The notes under the pieces: generated by a model
Told to the model about the DNA's origin: nothing
Seen by the model: the letters and a program-made list of their open reading frames with translations, nothing else
The model's database searches: none
DNA from: Rhizobium sp. CIAT894
Lineage (GTDB): Bacteria > Pseudomonadota > Alphaproteobacteria > Rhizobiales > Rhizobiaceae
DNA: 64,000 nt
Reading direction: 5' to 3'
Assembly: GCF_000172795.2 (NCBI RefSeq)
Contig: NZ_CP020950.1
Coordinates: 400,025-464,024 of the forward strand
Made by a program: the position numbers and the translations under genes
Shown: positions 38,836 to 48,098 of the stretch, in pieces
Layout of the letters: each line of letters starts with the position of its first letter
How positions within the stretch are numbered: the first letter of the stretch is position 1

Positions 38836-40099
38836 GATCAAAGTGCACAAGATGGTGGCGAATGGGAACGTAGGGCCGTCGCCTCGATCGCCAAGAAATT
38901 GAAAAGGAGCCAGCGAGGAGCGCCTTTTGGCTCGCATCGCCGGGTCCGCGATCAAGGCCCTCGACGGAGCGGTGCCGAAATTGCCGAACAGGCGATACTT
39001 TCGGCTCTGGTCCGCAAATACAAGACTGGCGGTTCCTAAGCAGCGAGCCCAGGCGGTGCCACGTTCCTCCTACGGCATTTCATTATCCACGCATGTTGCC
39101 GAGGCTGCTGAGCCTGCTCGAATTCCGGAACAATGCAGCACATCGGGTCCGCCATCGCGGCGCTGGAATGGCTCAAGCGTCTGATCGACGAGGACGACAG
39201 ACGGATCGACCCGTATCGATCCGAGACCTGGCTGTAGGCCTGAAGGCCTAGCATCCTGCCGTATTTCACGTTTACCAGGGCGTCGCCTTGCGCTGTGGCG
39301 GCAAATAATAGGCCGTCGCTCGAAGCCGGAGTGCCCATGGATCGGTAACCCCGCCTGCGCCTCGACCACCCTGGCTAGCGCCCGGTCGTAGGCTTCGCTC
39401 TCGACATGCCACTGTCGAACACGGATTAACACCCACAAGGTGTGGGTGTCTGTGGCATCGGCCATCATGCGCAGGCCAAAGCTAGTCTCTTCTGCGAGGA
39501 TGACGTTCATCGCAGGGCGCTCCTGTACGCAGATGACTGAATGCTTCGCAGAAGCCAGTCGCAGCATCCACGTCTGGACGTCGCCTTCGCAATCGAGCCG
39601 CCCGGAATCGTAACAGCCCGAGCTAGCGCGGCCAAGCTCGCGTAACCGGATGTCGAGGTGAGCTTGAGATTTGCCAGCTATCCTCCTGTCGCAACGGCCC
39701 CGCGAGACGATCGCTGTCGGCCACAGCCTGGGCCGGAACAAGTGCAGGTCTGAGATCGCCATAGCGTCGGGACCCACCCAAGCATTGCCCAATAGGTGTC
39801 TCGTGTTTCTTTTCGCATCCGGTGGATCTTTTACTTGACACATCCGGCCATAGCATCTGCTAATAGGGACAAGGCCCGGCACCAAGCGGCGCATCCGCGC
39901 CCACTATCGTGCGGAGGGCCACTAACAATTCACCAGGTTTCAGAGTGCATCAGCAGCAACAAAAATCGACGGCAAGCTCGATGGGGGCTACGCGGATGGG
40001 GGCGCGCTTACTGAGTGCCGAGTCTCAACTGTACCGTCGCCACCGAACTTTGGAGCTGTCGATCCTGTTCAGGACGTTCATCCAGAACCCTACTCGGTT
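38836..40099. other. 1.26 kb without a recognised gene between IS3 copy 3 and the peptide operon
   Basis: A long minus-strand open frame (39070-39894) includes ICVQERPAMNVILAEETSFG and SYD-like segments, but its amino-acid composition (rich in Arg, Cys, His) looks like a chance frame in GC-rich DNA. A few stretches may be decayed coding sequence. I assign nothing here. Confidence 0.4.
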
Positions 40100-40115
40100 T
40101 GTCGTGCTTGCGACA
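40100..40115. promoter_or_regulatory. NifA upstream activator site of the peptide operon
   Basis: TGTCGTGCTTGCGACA is an exact TGT-N10-ACA match, 94 bases upstream of the -24/-12-like element. This distance is almost the same as at nifH (91) and the nifH remnant (87). Confidence 0.8.
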
Positions 40116-40208
40116 GCGTGATGTGCGGTTTGGCACGTCTCGGCGCTCTAGGGCAGCCATTGAATAACATACAGAACAGTTTTCTGATGCTTTTCGCTCC
40201 TTCTGCAT

Positions 40209-40223
40209 TGGCACGAATCTTGA
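40209..40223 (+). promoter_or_regulatory. Sigma-54-type promoter of the peptide operon, GG-N10-GA form
   Basis: TGGCACGAATCTTGA has the same layout as the nifH element of this plasmid (TGGCACGGGTTTTGA), including GA in place of GC at -12. The predicted leader to the precursor ATG is about 70 bases. Confidence 0.7.
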
Positions 40224-40301
40224 ACCTTTTTGTTGCGCGCCGCTAGGAGCTCCCAACGGGGGCCTTGCATCTTCTCAATCCAGCTCTGAACGGAGACACC
40301 A

Positions 40302-40427
40302 ATGATGAACAACATGGCAGCCTATCGTGTAACCGAATTAACCCCTCAAGAAGCAGCTGAAACCTCCGGAGGTTGGTATTTTTGGGTTTACTTGTTTTTG
40401 CGACGTTACGGACACTTGTTTGGTTGA
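40302..40427 (+). CDS. Double-glycine secreted peptide precursor (41 aa)
   Basis: This very small gene starts at ATG 40302 or 40305 behind a clear GGAGA site. The leader ends with the segment ELTPQEAAETSGG, matching double-glycine leaders cut by C39 peptidases: conserved E-L at the start, hydrophobic positions, and GG at residues 23-24. The mature peptide would be 17 residues, WYFWVYLFLRRYGHLFG, extremely rich in aromatic and bulky hydrophobic residues, with a central RR pair and no cysteine. The exporter genes follow 18 bases downstream. The size and sequence resemble a small unmodified microcin or a signalling peptide. No homologue is known to me. Confidence 0.8.
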   Translation: MMNNMAAYRVTELTPQEAAETSGGWYFWVYLFLRRYGHLFG

Positions 40428-40445
40428 TAAGCGAGCTGGCTCTCG

Positions 40446-41627
40446 ATGGCTCCTAGTGACTACAGACTAGCAGTTCCCCTTTCTGCTGAAACGGCCAGCT
40501 GCACCGCAGAAAGCATACTGGCGCGACGATCAGGACGATCCTTGAGCATTTATAGGGCGATCTTGCTCTTCGTCGCCGCGGCATTTGGCTCACTGCCACT
40601 CGTTACCATACCGGTCTCCATGCAGAGTGTCGGTACTATTCGCCCGATCGTGGAGAAGACGCCCCTGATAGCGCCCGTCTCCGGACGCATCTCCCGTGTC
40701 CTTGCCTTTGAGAACGATGTCGTTGCTAAGGGGAAGGAAATAATCGCCTTTGACGATCATGTAATCGAGGAAAAGCTCAGCGGGGTTTTAGCCGACATTC
40801 ATGCCAAGAGCGATCTTGCCCATGACTTCCAAACGCTGATTTCTTCCGGCGCAAGGCTCAGCGTCTCGCCCCCCCTCCAAACCGAATCCGCGATGGCTGA
40901 AAGGGTGCATTTTCTCAACTTACTGCGCGAGAACCAAAATGCGCGCAGTAACGCCGCGGCGGAACTCGACCGCGCAAAGCGACTTGTCTCGGCTGCTGCG
41001 GCGCCGGCGAAGACCGTTGACGAGAAGGCTTTCGCTCTCCAAAATATCGAGGTCCAAGGCGAGATCCTCGTGCGACGCAAAACCGCTGATTGGAACCAGA
41101 AGCTTCTTGATGCTAACCTGAGCTTAAAGGAACTCACGGCCACCTTGCATCAGCTCGAGCACGAACGGGACCTGCACCGCATCCGCGCCCCAGTATCGGG
41201 TGCTCTCGAGCAGTTCTCCGGCCTCGCGCACGGAAGCTACGTGCAGAGCGGGCAAACCGTTGGTTGGATCTCGCCGAACGACGATCTGGTGGCGGAAATC
41301 TACGTCTCCCCCAACGACATTGGCTTTGTGCAGCCTGGTCAGCCGGTGCGGCTCCAAGTGGATGCCTTTAACTACAACCAATGGGGTGTCATCAAAGCAA
41401 GGGTGGTCGAGGTGGCGCAGGACTTCACTCTGCATGACGGGAACCCGGTCTTCAAGGTCCAGTGCGCGCTCTCTCGCAGCGAACTCGCGCTGAAAAGCGG
41501 GGCCATCGGCCACCTGAAGAAAGGCATGACCGTGCGGGCTCGCTTTCTGTTGGCCAATCGCACTCTCCTGCAACTGCTCTACGACGAGGCAGACGATTGG
41601 CTCAACCCGATGCTGGCGGGGCGCTAA
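40446..41627 (+). CDS. HlyD/CvaA-type membrane fusion protein for peptide export
   Basis: This 393-residue periplasmic adaptor has a cytoplasmic N-terminus, one transmembrane helix at about residues 34-55 (AILLFVAAAFGSLPLVTIPV), a split lipoyl domain (ISRVLAFENDVVAKGKEIIA and RIRAPVSGALEQFSGLAHGS), a long coiled-coil hairpin between them and a beta-barrel domain (VRLQVDAFNYNQWGVIKARV). It would connect the ABC exporter to an outer-membrane TolC-type channel, which is not encoded nearby. It lies 18 bases after the precursor and 27 bases before the transporter, so the three form one operon. Confidence 0.9.
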   Translation: MAPSDYRLAVPLSAETASCTAESILARRSGRSLSIYRAILLFVAAAFGSLPLVTIPVSMQSVGTIRPIVEKTPLIAPVSGRISRVLAFENDVVAKGKEIIAFDDHVIEEKLSGVLADIHAKSDLAHDFQTLISSGARLSVSPPLQTESAMAERVHFLNLLRENQNARSNAAAELDRAKRLVSAAAAPAKTVDEKAFALQNIEVQGEILVRRKTADWNQKLLDANLSLKELTATLHQLEHERDLHRIRAPVSGALEQFSGLAHGSYVQSGQTVGWISPNDDLVAEIYVSPNDIGFVQPGQPVRLQVDAFNYNQWGVIKARVVEVAQDFTLHDGNPVFKVQCALSRSELALKSGAIGHLKKGMTVRARFLLANRTLLQLLYDEADDWLNPMLAGR

Positions 41628-41654
41628 TATTGTCCCAACAGCCAGCGAGCCTCC

Positions 41655-43802
41655 ATGTCTATTAAGGCCATTAAGTTCAAACAGCGTGACATCACGGATT
41701 GCGGCGCCGCCAGCCTCGCATCTGTCGCAGCCTTCTATGGCTACAAGTTGCCATTGGCGCGCATCCGCCAGTATGCGTCGACCGACCGCTCCGGTACGAG
41801 TGTGCTGGGGCTCACGGAAGCGGCGCAGAAGCTGGGCTTCATCGCGAAAGGCGTCAAAGGTGGCTTCGACAGCCTGTACAAGATCCCCAAGCCCGCTATC
41901 GCGCACGTCGTCAAGGAGGACCTGCACCATTTCGTAGTGGTCCATGCGATCGACGCCAAGTGGGTCATCGTCATGGACCCGGCCTTGGGCGAAATCTGCA
42001 AAGTGCCGCATCAGGAATTCATGGAGCAATGGACCGGCGTTCTGGTTTTGCTGGTTCCGGCAGACACATTCAATCGTCGAGACGAGACCACGTCGCCCCT
42101 CGCCCGATTCGCCCGCCTACTCGCGCCACACCGCACGGTGATGGCGCAGGCTCTCGTCGGCGCTCTTGTGACGACCGTCCTCAGTCTCTCGACGGCGATC
42201 TACGTTCAGAAGATCGTTGATCACGTGATCCCAGCGGGAAACCGCAACCTGCTCAACTTGATGAGCATCGCAATGCTGCTGATCCTAGCGATACAGATCC
42301 TGATCAACCTCCTAAGAGGCCGACTCGTCCTGCAGACGGGGCAGAAGATCGACGTATGCTTGATCCTCGGCTATTACAATCACATCCTGGCCCTGCCCCA
42401 GAAGTTCTTCGATAGCATGCGCATGGGAGAAATCGTGTCGCGCATGAACGACGCTGTGAAAATCAGGAGCTTCCTGAACGACGTTTCGATAAACATGTTT
42501 GTTGACATTTTAATGATACTGTTCTCGTTCGGAATGATGTTCATCTATTCCTGGAATATTGCTTTGATCGTGGCGCTCGCCATTCCAATGTACATCCTGG
42601 TATATTGGGCCATCAATCGGATGAATCGAAATCTCCAACGAGTCATCATGGAAAATGACGCCAAACTCGAGGCGCAACTGGTAGAATCACTCGGAGCTGT
42701 CTCCACCATTAAGACTTCCGGCGTCGAGAGCTTCGCAAACTTCAAAATGGAGACCCGCTTCGTAAAGATGCTGCATTCCGTCTACAGCTCCGGGCTGATC
42801 TCAATCTGCGGCGACAACGCCTCGACGTTGCTGTCGGTCCTGTTCACCATCGTGCTGATGTGGTTTGGAACCACGCTTGCGCTCGAACAGGCCGTCACGC
42901 CCGGCGAATTGCTGTCCTGCTATACGTTGCTTGGCTATATCACCCGGCCGGTCGCCCGCCTGATCCAGACCAACCGGATCGTTCAAGACGCGTTTATCGC
43001 GGCGGATAGACTTTTCGAGATCTTTGAACTGGAGTCGGCAAGCAGCAGCGGCATCGATGCTACGAAGACCGATCTCGGAGATATTCGCCTGGAGAACGTC
43101 ACATTCCGCTATGGCGCGCAGGCGGAGGTTTTCAGCGATCTAAGCGTCTCCTTTCGCCAAGGAGAGTTGACGGCCGTCGTGGGTGAGAGCGGCTCGGGCA
43201 AAAGCACCCTTGCGGCTCTGCTGCAGAATGTCTACCAGCTTGAGGATGGATGCATTCGGATCGGCCAATATGCCCTCCAGGATTTCTCGAGCGCATCACT
43301 GCACAAGGTCATGGCTGCAGTACCGCAATCGATAGACGTCTTCTCCGGTTCCGTGATCGAGAACATCGCCCTGGGCGAGTTCGAACCGGAGTTCGATAAG
43401 ATCGTACGCATCTGTGATCGAATAGGACTGCGGGAGTGCATCGAGCGCTGGCCCGGGCGGTTCCAGGCCTATCTGGGCGAGAACGGGGTTCGCCTCTCCG
43501 GAGGTGAGAAGCAGCGCCTCGCATTGGCTCGAGCCCTGTACCGGGATCCCGACGTTCTAATCCTTGACGAAGCGACCTCCTCTCTGGACTCGGCAGCCGA
43601 AGAATTTGTGCTGCGGGTTGTTGAGGATCTGTCTCGCGCTGGGAAGACCATCATAGTCATCACTCATCGGTTGAGCACCGTTCGTGGGGCGGACAATATT
43701 GTGGTCCTGGACAAGGGGCGGGTCATTGAGGAGGGAAAGCACGCTGACCTAGTGAGAACTGATGGCCCTTACGCTCGATTATGGCGGGCGCCAAGGTCGT
43801 GA
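41655..43802 (+). CDS. C39-peptidase ABC exporter (bacteriocin-type)
   Basis: This 715-residue protein combines leader peptidase and transporter. The N-terminal C39 domain has the catalytic Cys in QRDITDCGAASLASVAAFYG and the catalytic His in LHHFVVVHAIDAKWVIVMDP. A six-helix membrane domain follows (about residues 160-440), then an ABC domain with Walker A GESGSGKST, signature LSGGEKQRLALARAL, Walker B VLILDEATSSLD and the H-loop ITHRL. All catalytic residues are present, so it should cut a double-glycine leader and export the core. The start at 41655 follows GAGCC; the family N-terminus begins at MSIKAIKFKQ. Confidence 0.95.
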   Translation: MSIKAIKFKQRDITDCGAASLASVAAFYGYKLPLARIRQYASTDRSGTSVLGLTEAAQKLGFIAKGVKGGFDSLYKIPKPAIAHVVKEDLHHFVVVHAIDAKWVIVMDPALGEICKVPHQEFMEQWTGVLVLLVPADTFNRRDETTSPLARFARLLAPHRTVMAQALVGALVTTVLSLSTAIYVQKIVDHVIPAGNRNLLNLMSIAMLLILAIQILINLLRGRLVLQTGQKIDVCLILGYYNHILALPQKFFDSMRMGEIVSRMNDAVKIRSFLNDVSINMFVDILMILFSFGMMFIYSWNIALIVALAIPMYILVYWAINRMNRNLQRVIMENDAKLEAQLVESLGAVSTIKTSGVESFANFKMETRFVKMLHSVYSSGLISICGDNASTLLSVLFTIVLMWFGTTLALEQAVTPGELLSCYTLLGYITRPVARLIQTNRIVQDAFIAADRLFEIFELESASSSGIDATKTDLGDIRLENVTFRYGAQAEVFSDLSVSFRQGELTAVVGESGSGKSTLAALLQNVYQLEDGCIRIGQYALQDFSSASLHKVMAAVPQSIDVFSGSVIENIALGEFEPEFDKIVRICDRIGLRECIERWPGRFQAYLGENGVRLSGGEKQRLALARALYRDPDVLILDEATSSLDSAAEEFVLRVVEDLSRAGKTIIVITHRLSTVRGADNIVVLDKGRVIEEGKHADLVRTDGPYARLWRAPRS

Positions 43803-43904
43803 TCCGTGTAGGCCCTGTCGGCTCGAGGATTGAAAACGGTTGTGAACGTCATGGTTAAGCAGCATGGCAACATTGTCGGCTGTGAACTTGAAGCGGCGGT
43901 GATC

Positions 43905-44394
43905 GGAACGTCTGGGCGATGGACTCGTTCACGACCAACTCGCAACGGGTAAGAAACTGCGCGTGCTGACGGTGGTCGACACCTTCTCGCGCTACGTGCC
44001 GGTGCTTGATCCACGTCATAGCTATAGAGGCGAAGACGTTGTGCAAACCCTTGAACGGGTGTGCCAAAAAGCCGGCTATCCGAAAACGATCCGTGTCGAC
44101 CAAGGGATGGAATTCGTGTCGCGCGACTTGGACCTGTGGGCCTATTCCAAGGGCGTGACGTTGGACTTCTCACGCCCCGGCAAGCCAACTGATAATGCCT
44201 TCATCGAAGCGTTCAATGGCCGCTTCCGTGCAGAATGCCTGAACCAGCATTGGTTCCTGACCCTTGCGGATGCCCGCGAAAAGATGGAGGATTGGCGTAG
44301 ATACTACAATGAGGAAAGACCTCATGGTGCGATCGGCAACAAGGTGCCGATCTCGTTGGTGAATTCAGGGTGCGCAACCAGCCCGCCTCCCTGA
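43905..44394 (+). pseudogene. IS3-family orfB C-terminal fragment (copy 5)
   Basis: The frame encodes the second half of the DDE domain (VDTFSRYVPVLDPRHSYRGE to EERPHGAIGNKVPISLVNSG). The HTH part, the first catalytic region and orfA are missing. Confidence 0.85.
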
Positions 44395-44446
44395 ATAAAG
44401 CCGGAAAACTCTAGCATCCGGTGGTCCAACGTTTGGGAGCGGTTCA
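43905..44446 (+). mobile_element. IS3-family element fragment, copy 5
   Basis: Only the 3' part remains: identity with the other copies starts around 43905 (CTGGGCGATGGACTCGTTCA) and runs to the terminus at 44446. It begins about 100 bases after the exporter stop, so an IS-mediated deletion may have ended the peptide operon here. Confidence 0.88.
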
Positions 44447-44496
44447 AAACCGCCGAGGCTCTAATCGCCGCCGGATGAAAGTTCAGTGGCAGGTCA
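44447..44496. repeat. Inverted copy of the TGACCTGCC-type dispersed repeat
   Basis: This segment is the reverse complement of 24786-24835 with three or so mismatches and ends in GGCAGGTCA. It flanks IS3 copy 5 exactly as the other flanks copy 2. Confidence 0.6.
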
Positions 44497-44761
44497 TTTG
44501 AAGGCCAACCACCTACCATCCTGCCGAACACTGGCAGACCAGAAAACAAGGGGCGCAGCCAATACACGTCGCTTGATCAGTGCTTGTGAGATACGCCGGA
44601 GCCAAAGACGAGGAGCCGTAGTGAGTAGTGAACGCACTGTCATGCAGGTTCCTCCATGTCGCCCCCCCCGCGCCAAGAACGCTAGGGCACAACCCGGGAT
44701 TGCTTGATTGCTGGGCAGATTAGCGAAGAATTCCGCCCTATATGAGCCGTTTCAACCGCAC

Positions 44762-45247
44762 TTAAACGCGCGCTACATCTGAATAGGTCTTAATTGTTGT
44801 TAAGCCATTATCAACCAGGCCAGTTCCCGCCTCGGCGAGCTTTTGGAGGTTGTCGAAGCCAAATCGATGTACGTCGCGGAGCGTCTTCGAGAGTACTACG
44901 AGCCGCCCCGCCGTGAGTAATATCCGACCGAATCCCTCATGGTTCACAGTCAACACCGGTGACGCCATCAGTCCGGACTGCTCCTCTATAGCAAGTGCTA
45001 CGGCGGCATAGAAGATCTCAAGCCGCCACTGCACCTCCAGGTCAGGTCCCCCGATGAGAGGAATCGCCCTACGCTGTTGCCTCGTCACGATGAAATCACA
45101 GAGCAAATCGGTGTCCGATTTCTCTTGCCACAATTCAAAGGTGTCTTGAGCACGCATCAGACGCAAGAGGCACTTAATGAAAGGCGTGGCGAGAGCATCT
45201 TTCTCATCTAATCGAGCATTGTTGGGGACAGGGGTGACGTTTGACAT
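44762..45247 (-). CDS. NifX-associated protein (DUF269), copy 2
   Basis: This intact 161-residue paralogue of the protein at 14809 shares ATPFIKCLLRLMRAQDTFEL and GRLVVLSKTLRDVHRFGFDN but differs at roughly a third of positions, so the duplication is old. It is preceded by a NifX tail (overlapping stop and start, TGATG) and a nifH stub with a complete NifA/sigma-54 promoter, which may still drive it. Survival of an intact frame while neighbours decayed suggests it may still be useful. Confidence 0.85.
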   Translation of the reverse strand: MSNVTPVPNNARLDEKDALATPFIKCLLRLMRAQDTFELWQEKSDTDLLCDFIVTRQQRRAIPLIGGPDLEVQWRLEIFYAAVALAIEEQSGLMASPVLTVNHEGFGRILLTAGRLVVLSKTLRDVHRFGFDNLQKLAEAGTGLVDNGLTTIKTYSDVARV

Positions 45248-45315
45248 CAGTTAAAATCCTCCTGAGTGCTGGATGCGGTTTGACTAAGGGCCACACCCGC
45301 TTCCGGTAACACCAT
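45246..45315 (-). pseudogene. nifX C-terminal tail
   Basis: A short frame ending VLPEAGVALSQTASSTQEDF overlaps the start of the DUF269 gene. It has the same position and a similar EAG segment as the tail of the nifE/nifX chimera at 15298, so I take it as the remaining end of nifX. Confidence 0.45.
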
Positions 45316-45526
45316 CCCTTAAAATGGTGCGGCAGATGGGACCTGTGGCGACGCAACTTGGCCCGGACGAATGACATGGCCCCTCGAAACGGGGCGGCCG
45401 CAACAACAACGGCAAGCGGCGGGCAACGCTGGCGGGCTTGACGAAAAGCGCTTCACAAGCGAGATTTCCGTCTCGATAGTCCAGTGGCGGTAGGTTTCGC
45501 CGCGAACTCCACCCTCAACCTATTCG

Positions 45527-45683
45527 CCGCCAGGTGTAAAACCGTGTCTCGGGCTTTCGAATTGAGGATTAGGCGGGGGGTGGAATCAGCTTTTCGAGGT
45601 CGACAAGGGCAGTGAGAGTATCTTGAGAGGCCGTGTACTTGCCGATACCCCCTTTTCCGTGCGAACTGATGCAGACCTGCCAT
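45527..45683 (-). pseudogene. nifH 5' remnant
   Basis: From the ATG at 45683 the DNA follows nifH (compare GGTATCGGCAAG and the segment encoding ADSTPRLILNSKARDTVLHL, where the intact NifH reads [19 protein letters not shown]). Small deletions and frameshifts remove the P-loop and the VGCDPK segment, and similarity ends after HLAA. It can make no iron protein. Confidence 0.88.
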
Positions 45684-45769
45684 GTATTTTCCCTTTCAAG
45701 GTTCAAATCGACTTCGACCGGACGCCACACGTTCCACCAGGCGATTGCCCGCCGCGTAGTTCTGGGAGT

Positions 45770-45784
45770 TCAAGACTCATGCCA
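45770..45784 (-). promoter_or_regulatory. Sigma-54-type promoter of the nifH remnant
   Basis: On the minus strand TGGCATGAGTCTTGA, a GG-N10-GA element 87 bases upstream of the remnant ATG. It matches the layout of the active nifH promoter. Confidence 0.7.
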
Positions 45785-45870
45785 GTCTCCTCCGCTGAGG
45801 TCCGGAACACGGCATCTGTATTGTTTCCAGCTTCTTAGCTAGCCCATGAAGAATTGATCGAGGACAACGT

Positions 45871-45886
45871 TGTCGTGAACCGGACA
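45871..45886. promoter_or_regulatory. NifA upstream activator site of the nifH remnant
   Basis: TGTCGTGAACCGGACA is an exact TGT-N10-ACA match 87 bases upstream of the -24/-12 element, so the whole nifH-type control region is still present. Confidence 0.8.
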
Positions 45887-46919
45887 AGACGCGGTGGGGA
45901 TCGAAGAAATGGCATCCCGGTGCAGCGGCGGAAGCCTATTCTCCGGCCACGTCAGCAACAAATGACACCCGCCGAAGCCGCTCCGCTCTCAATTCGCGGA
46001 TTGGGCGCAATGTCCGGCCGCTTGCCGAGGTGCAGCCGGTCGATCTTCTTTGCTTGGCGATCACAGCGCCTCCCAGTGATGGACTCCGAGACCCGCATGC
46101 ATCACTGGCTGGAGCTCCCTTCCTCGACAGTTAGCGCCGTCATTTGGGGGGAATGCCGCAGGCAAATGGAATGCGGCATCGGCCCCCGCGACGCCGGCGA
46201 CAGCTCAACAACGCTCTGAATTTCCACAGTGAACGGCTGTTAGAGGTAGCCGGCAAAGGGGAAGCTCACGAAGATCACATGGCCCTTCAGGGCCGGGTCC
46301 TGGTCCGATGCCCACCGGATCGACCGGCCGCAAGGTCTTAGGACCGTTTCAACAACCAGCCCCTGGGCGCCTCGGCGGCGTGTATCTTAAGTTGCCGGCG
46401 TGCGTCGGCCGCGTTCACTCTCTATCCGCACCAGAACACGGCACCCGGGGGATCATGCTGCCGGCACGACCTAGCTGGCCGGTACCGTCGGCGCCGGCAA
46501 GAGGATGACTGTGGCAGCGGCCGTCATGGAGCAGTGCTGCCTCGGTGTGACCGCTGAGGCGATGCTCGCTGTTTCCGGTCATATTGCTTGGCACAGGCCG
46601 GAAAAGCGTTTCTGGTACCTTAGCGAACGCTCGCGACTTTAGCAGGGACAACGGGACCTGGCGGCAGCGGACCCCGAACAAGTGCGACCGAATCTTTGGC
46701 AACCTCAAAGATGGTGGAGTCGATACCCTGGCGGTCAAGCGCCCGCGTCGTCGCGGAGCATTGGGCGCGGAGGGGTTTGCGGATTCTCGATACGTGATTG
46801 GCACATCAGTCGGATCTCAGCCGATCTTCGTGCAAAAGGATCCTTTAAAAATGGGCCCCTTAACGCGTGCCTTGGCATGATTGCTTGCTGACGAAGTTTA
46901 GGTTGAGAATTGAACACCG
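45887..46919. other. 1.03 kb without a recognised gene
   Basis: Only short GC-rich frames with unconvincing composition occur. I see no complete gene, promoter box or insertion-sequence end. Confidence 0.4.
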
Positions 46920-48098
46920 CTAGTTATTCGCAGGATTGCTCGGCAAACGAACGAGGCGGGGTGGCGTTCCAAGCATGAGCTGGGACAGATAGGGGATGTC
47001 GCGCACGCTCCAGCGAACTGCTAGTGCTACGGCAATGATCATCGTCCCGAGAACTCCCGCCGCGCCAGACCTCATTGTGGGAGCCCATTGCTCTCCGTAT
47101 TGTATCAAATCCATGAGACGGAATACCGTAGCCTGCACCAGGTACAACACGAGCGTGCTCTGCCCCACTTCCACGGCGATAAAGCGAACCACCCGGTTCG
47201 AGCGTCCAATTTTCCAGGATTGAAACAGAATCTCGATCATCACTGCAGAGGCCACTGTCGAGCCAAAAAACATCAGAAGGATATCTTTTGCCGACTGCAG
47301 ATCCTGGATTAAGGCGAGATTGTTGTAGACATAGGTGTCCTCGCGCCACGCCATGAAGCACAAGCTAGCCGCGATAGAGGCGGACATCATCAGGCGTGGC
47401 TTATGATACCGCATTACGCTCGTCCACCAATCTCTCGACTGCGCAAATGAAAATCCCATGCAGAAAAAGGGATAGGTGTACTTTATGAGAGGGAATATAG
47501 AAAACGTCACGGGGGCAACTGCGACCAGTATGGATGAGACAAGCAAAGAGCGTGCCGACCCGGAGTTGAAGATCGAAATAAGTTTCACCAAAAGAAAAGA
47601 AGCAAACGCAGCCCAGATGAACCAGTATGTGCCGACGAGATCGTGCATGAATTGCAAAAGGTTGCCAGGTGCGTCCGGCGGCCGGGGAAACATGAGCAAT
47701 TTGACTGCCTCCAAAAGGGTGCACCAGAACAGCGTCGGCACCAGGAGCTGCAGCGCGCGATCACCGATGGCTTGCCTGAACGACTTACCTAGTAGCCCTG
47801 ATCTAGAGAGATATCCGCTTATCGCCATAAAGAGAGGCATGTGAAACATGTAGATCGATTTGAAGCATGCCGAATCCCAGAAGCCATCACCCTCGTAAAA
47901 GATATATTGTATCAGGTGACCGAAAACCACCAAGACAATGAGTATTCCTTTGGCGAAGTCTAAAGCTAGATCGCGATCGTCGGCCTCTGGCGCCTCAGGC
48001 ACTGTCTTTCCACCTACAATTCTTGCTCGGATTCTCACCATCTCACGATGCCTACGGGAGCCTTTGAAAGCGGCATTTCCCAATCTCTCGTTCATCAT
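46920..48098 (-). CDS. Acyltransferase-3 family membrane protein (NodX/NolL/ExoZ type)
   Basis: This protein of about 392 residues has some ten hydrophobic helices and the family's N-terminal signature DLALDFAKGILIVLVVFGHL, whose histidine is the proposed catalytic residue, followed by FHMPLFMAISGYLSRSGLLG. Members O-acetylate surface polysaccharides or, as NodX and NolL, Nod factors. In a plasmid with fucosylation remnants a NolL-like role is possible, but no nod box is seen upstream and the substrate cannot be told. The start is uncertain; an internal ATG at residue 20 is also possible. Confidence 0.75.
   Translation of the reverse strand: MMNERLGNAAFKGSRRHREMVRIRARIVGGKTVPEAPEADDRDLALDFAKGILIVLVVFGHLIQYIFYEGDGFWDSACFKSIYMFHMPLFMAISGYLSRSGLLGKSFRQAIGDRALQLLVPTLFWCTLLEAVKLLMFPRPPDAPGNLLQFMHDLVGTYWFIWAAFASFLLVKLISIFNSGSARSLLVSSILVAVAPVTFSIFPLIKYTYPFFCMGFSFAQSRDWWTSVMRYHKPRLMMSASIAASLCFMAWREDTYVYNNLALIQDLQSAKDILLMFFGSTVASAVMIEILFQSWKIGRSNRVVRFIAVEVGQSTLVLYLVQATVFRLMDLIQYGEQWAPTMRSGAAGVLGTMIIAVALAVRWSVRDIPYLSQLMLGTPPRLVRLPSNPANN

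Noticed and set aside
39070..39894. Long minus-strand open frame of 274 codons
   Set aside because: Composition is rich in Arg, Cys and His with no domain, no ribosome binding site and no neighbour logic. It looks like a chance frame in GC-rich DNA.
40130..40146. TGGCACGTCTCGGCGC as a -24/-12 promoter of the peptide operon
   Set aside because: The GC is eleven bases from GG and the -12 region lacks TTG. The element at 40209 fits better.
46584..46880. Plus-strand frame of 98 codons in the gap before the acyltransferase
   Set aside because: No ribosome binding site, no recognised domain and overlapping frames of equal length.
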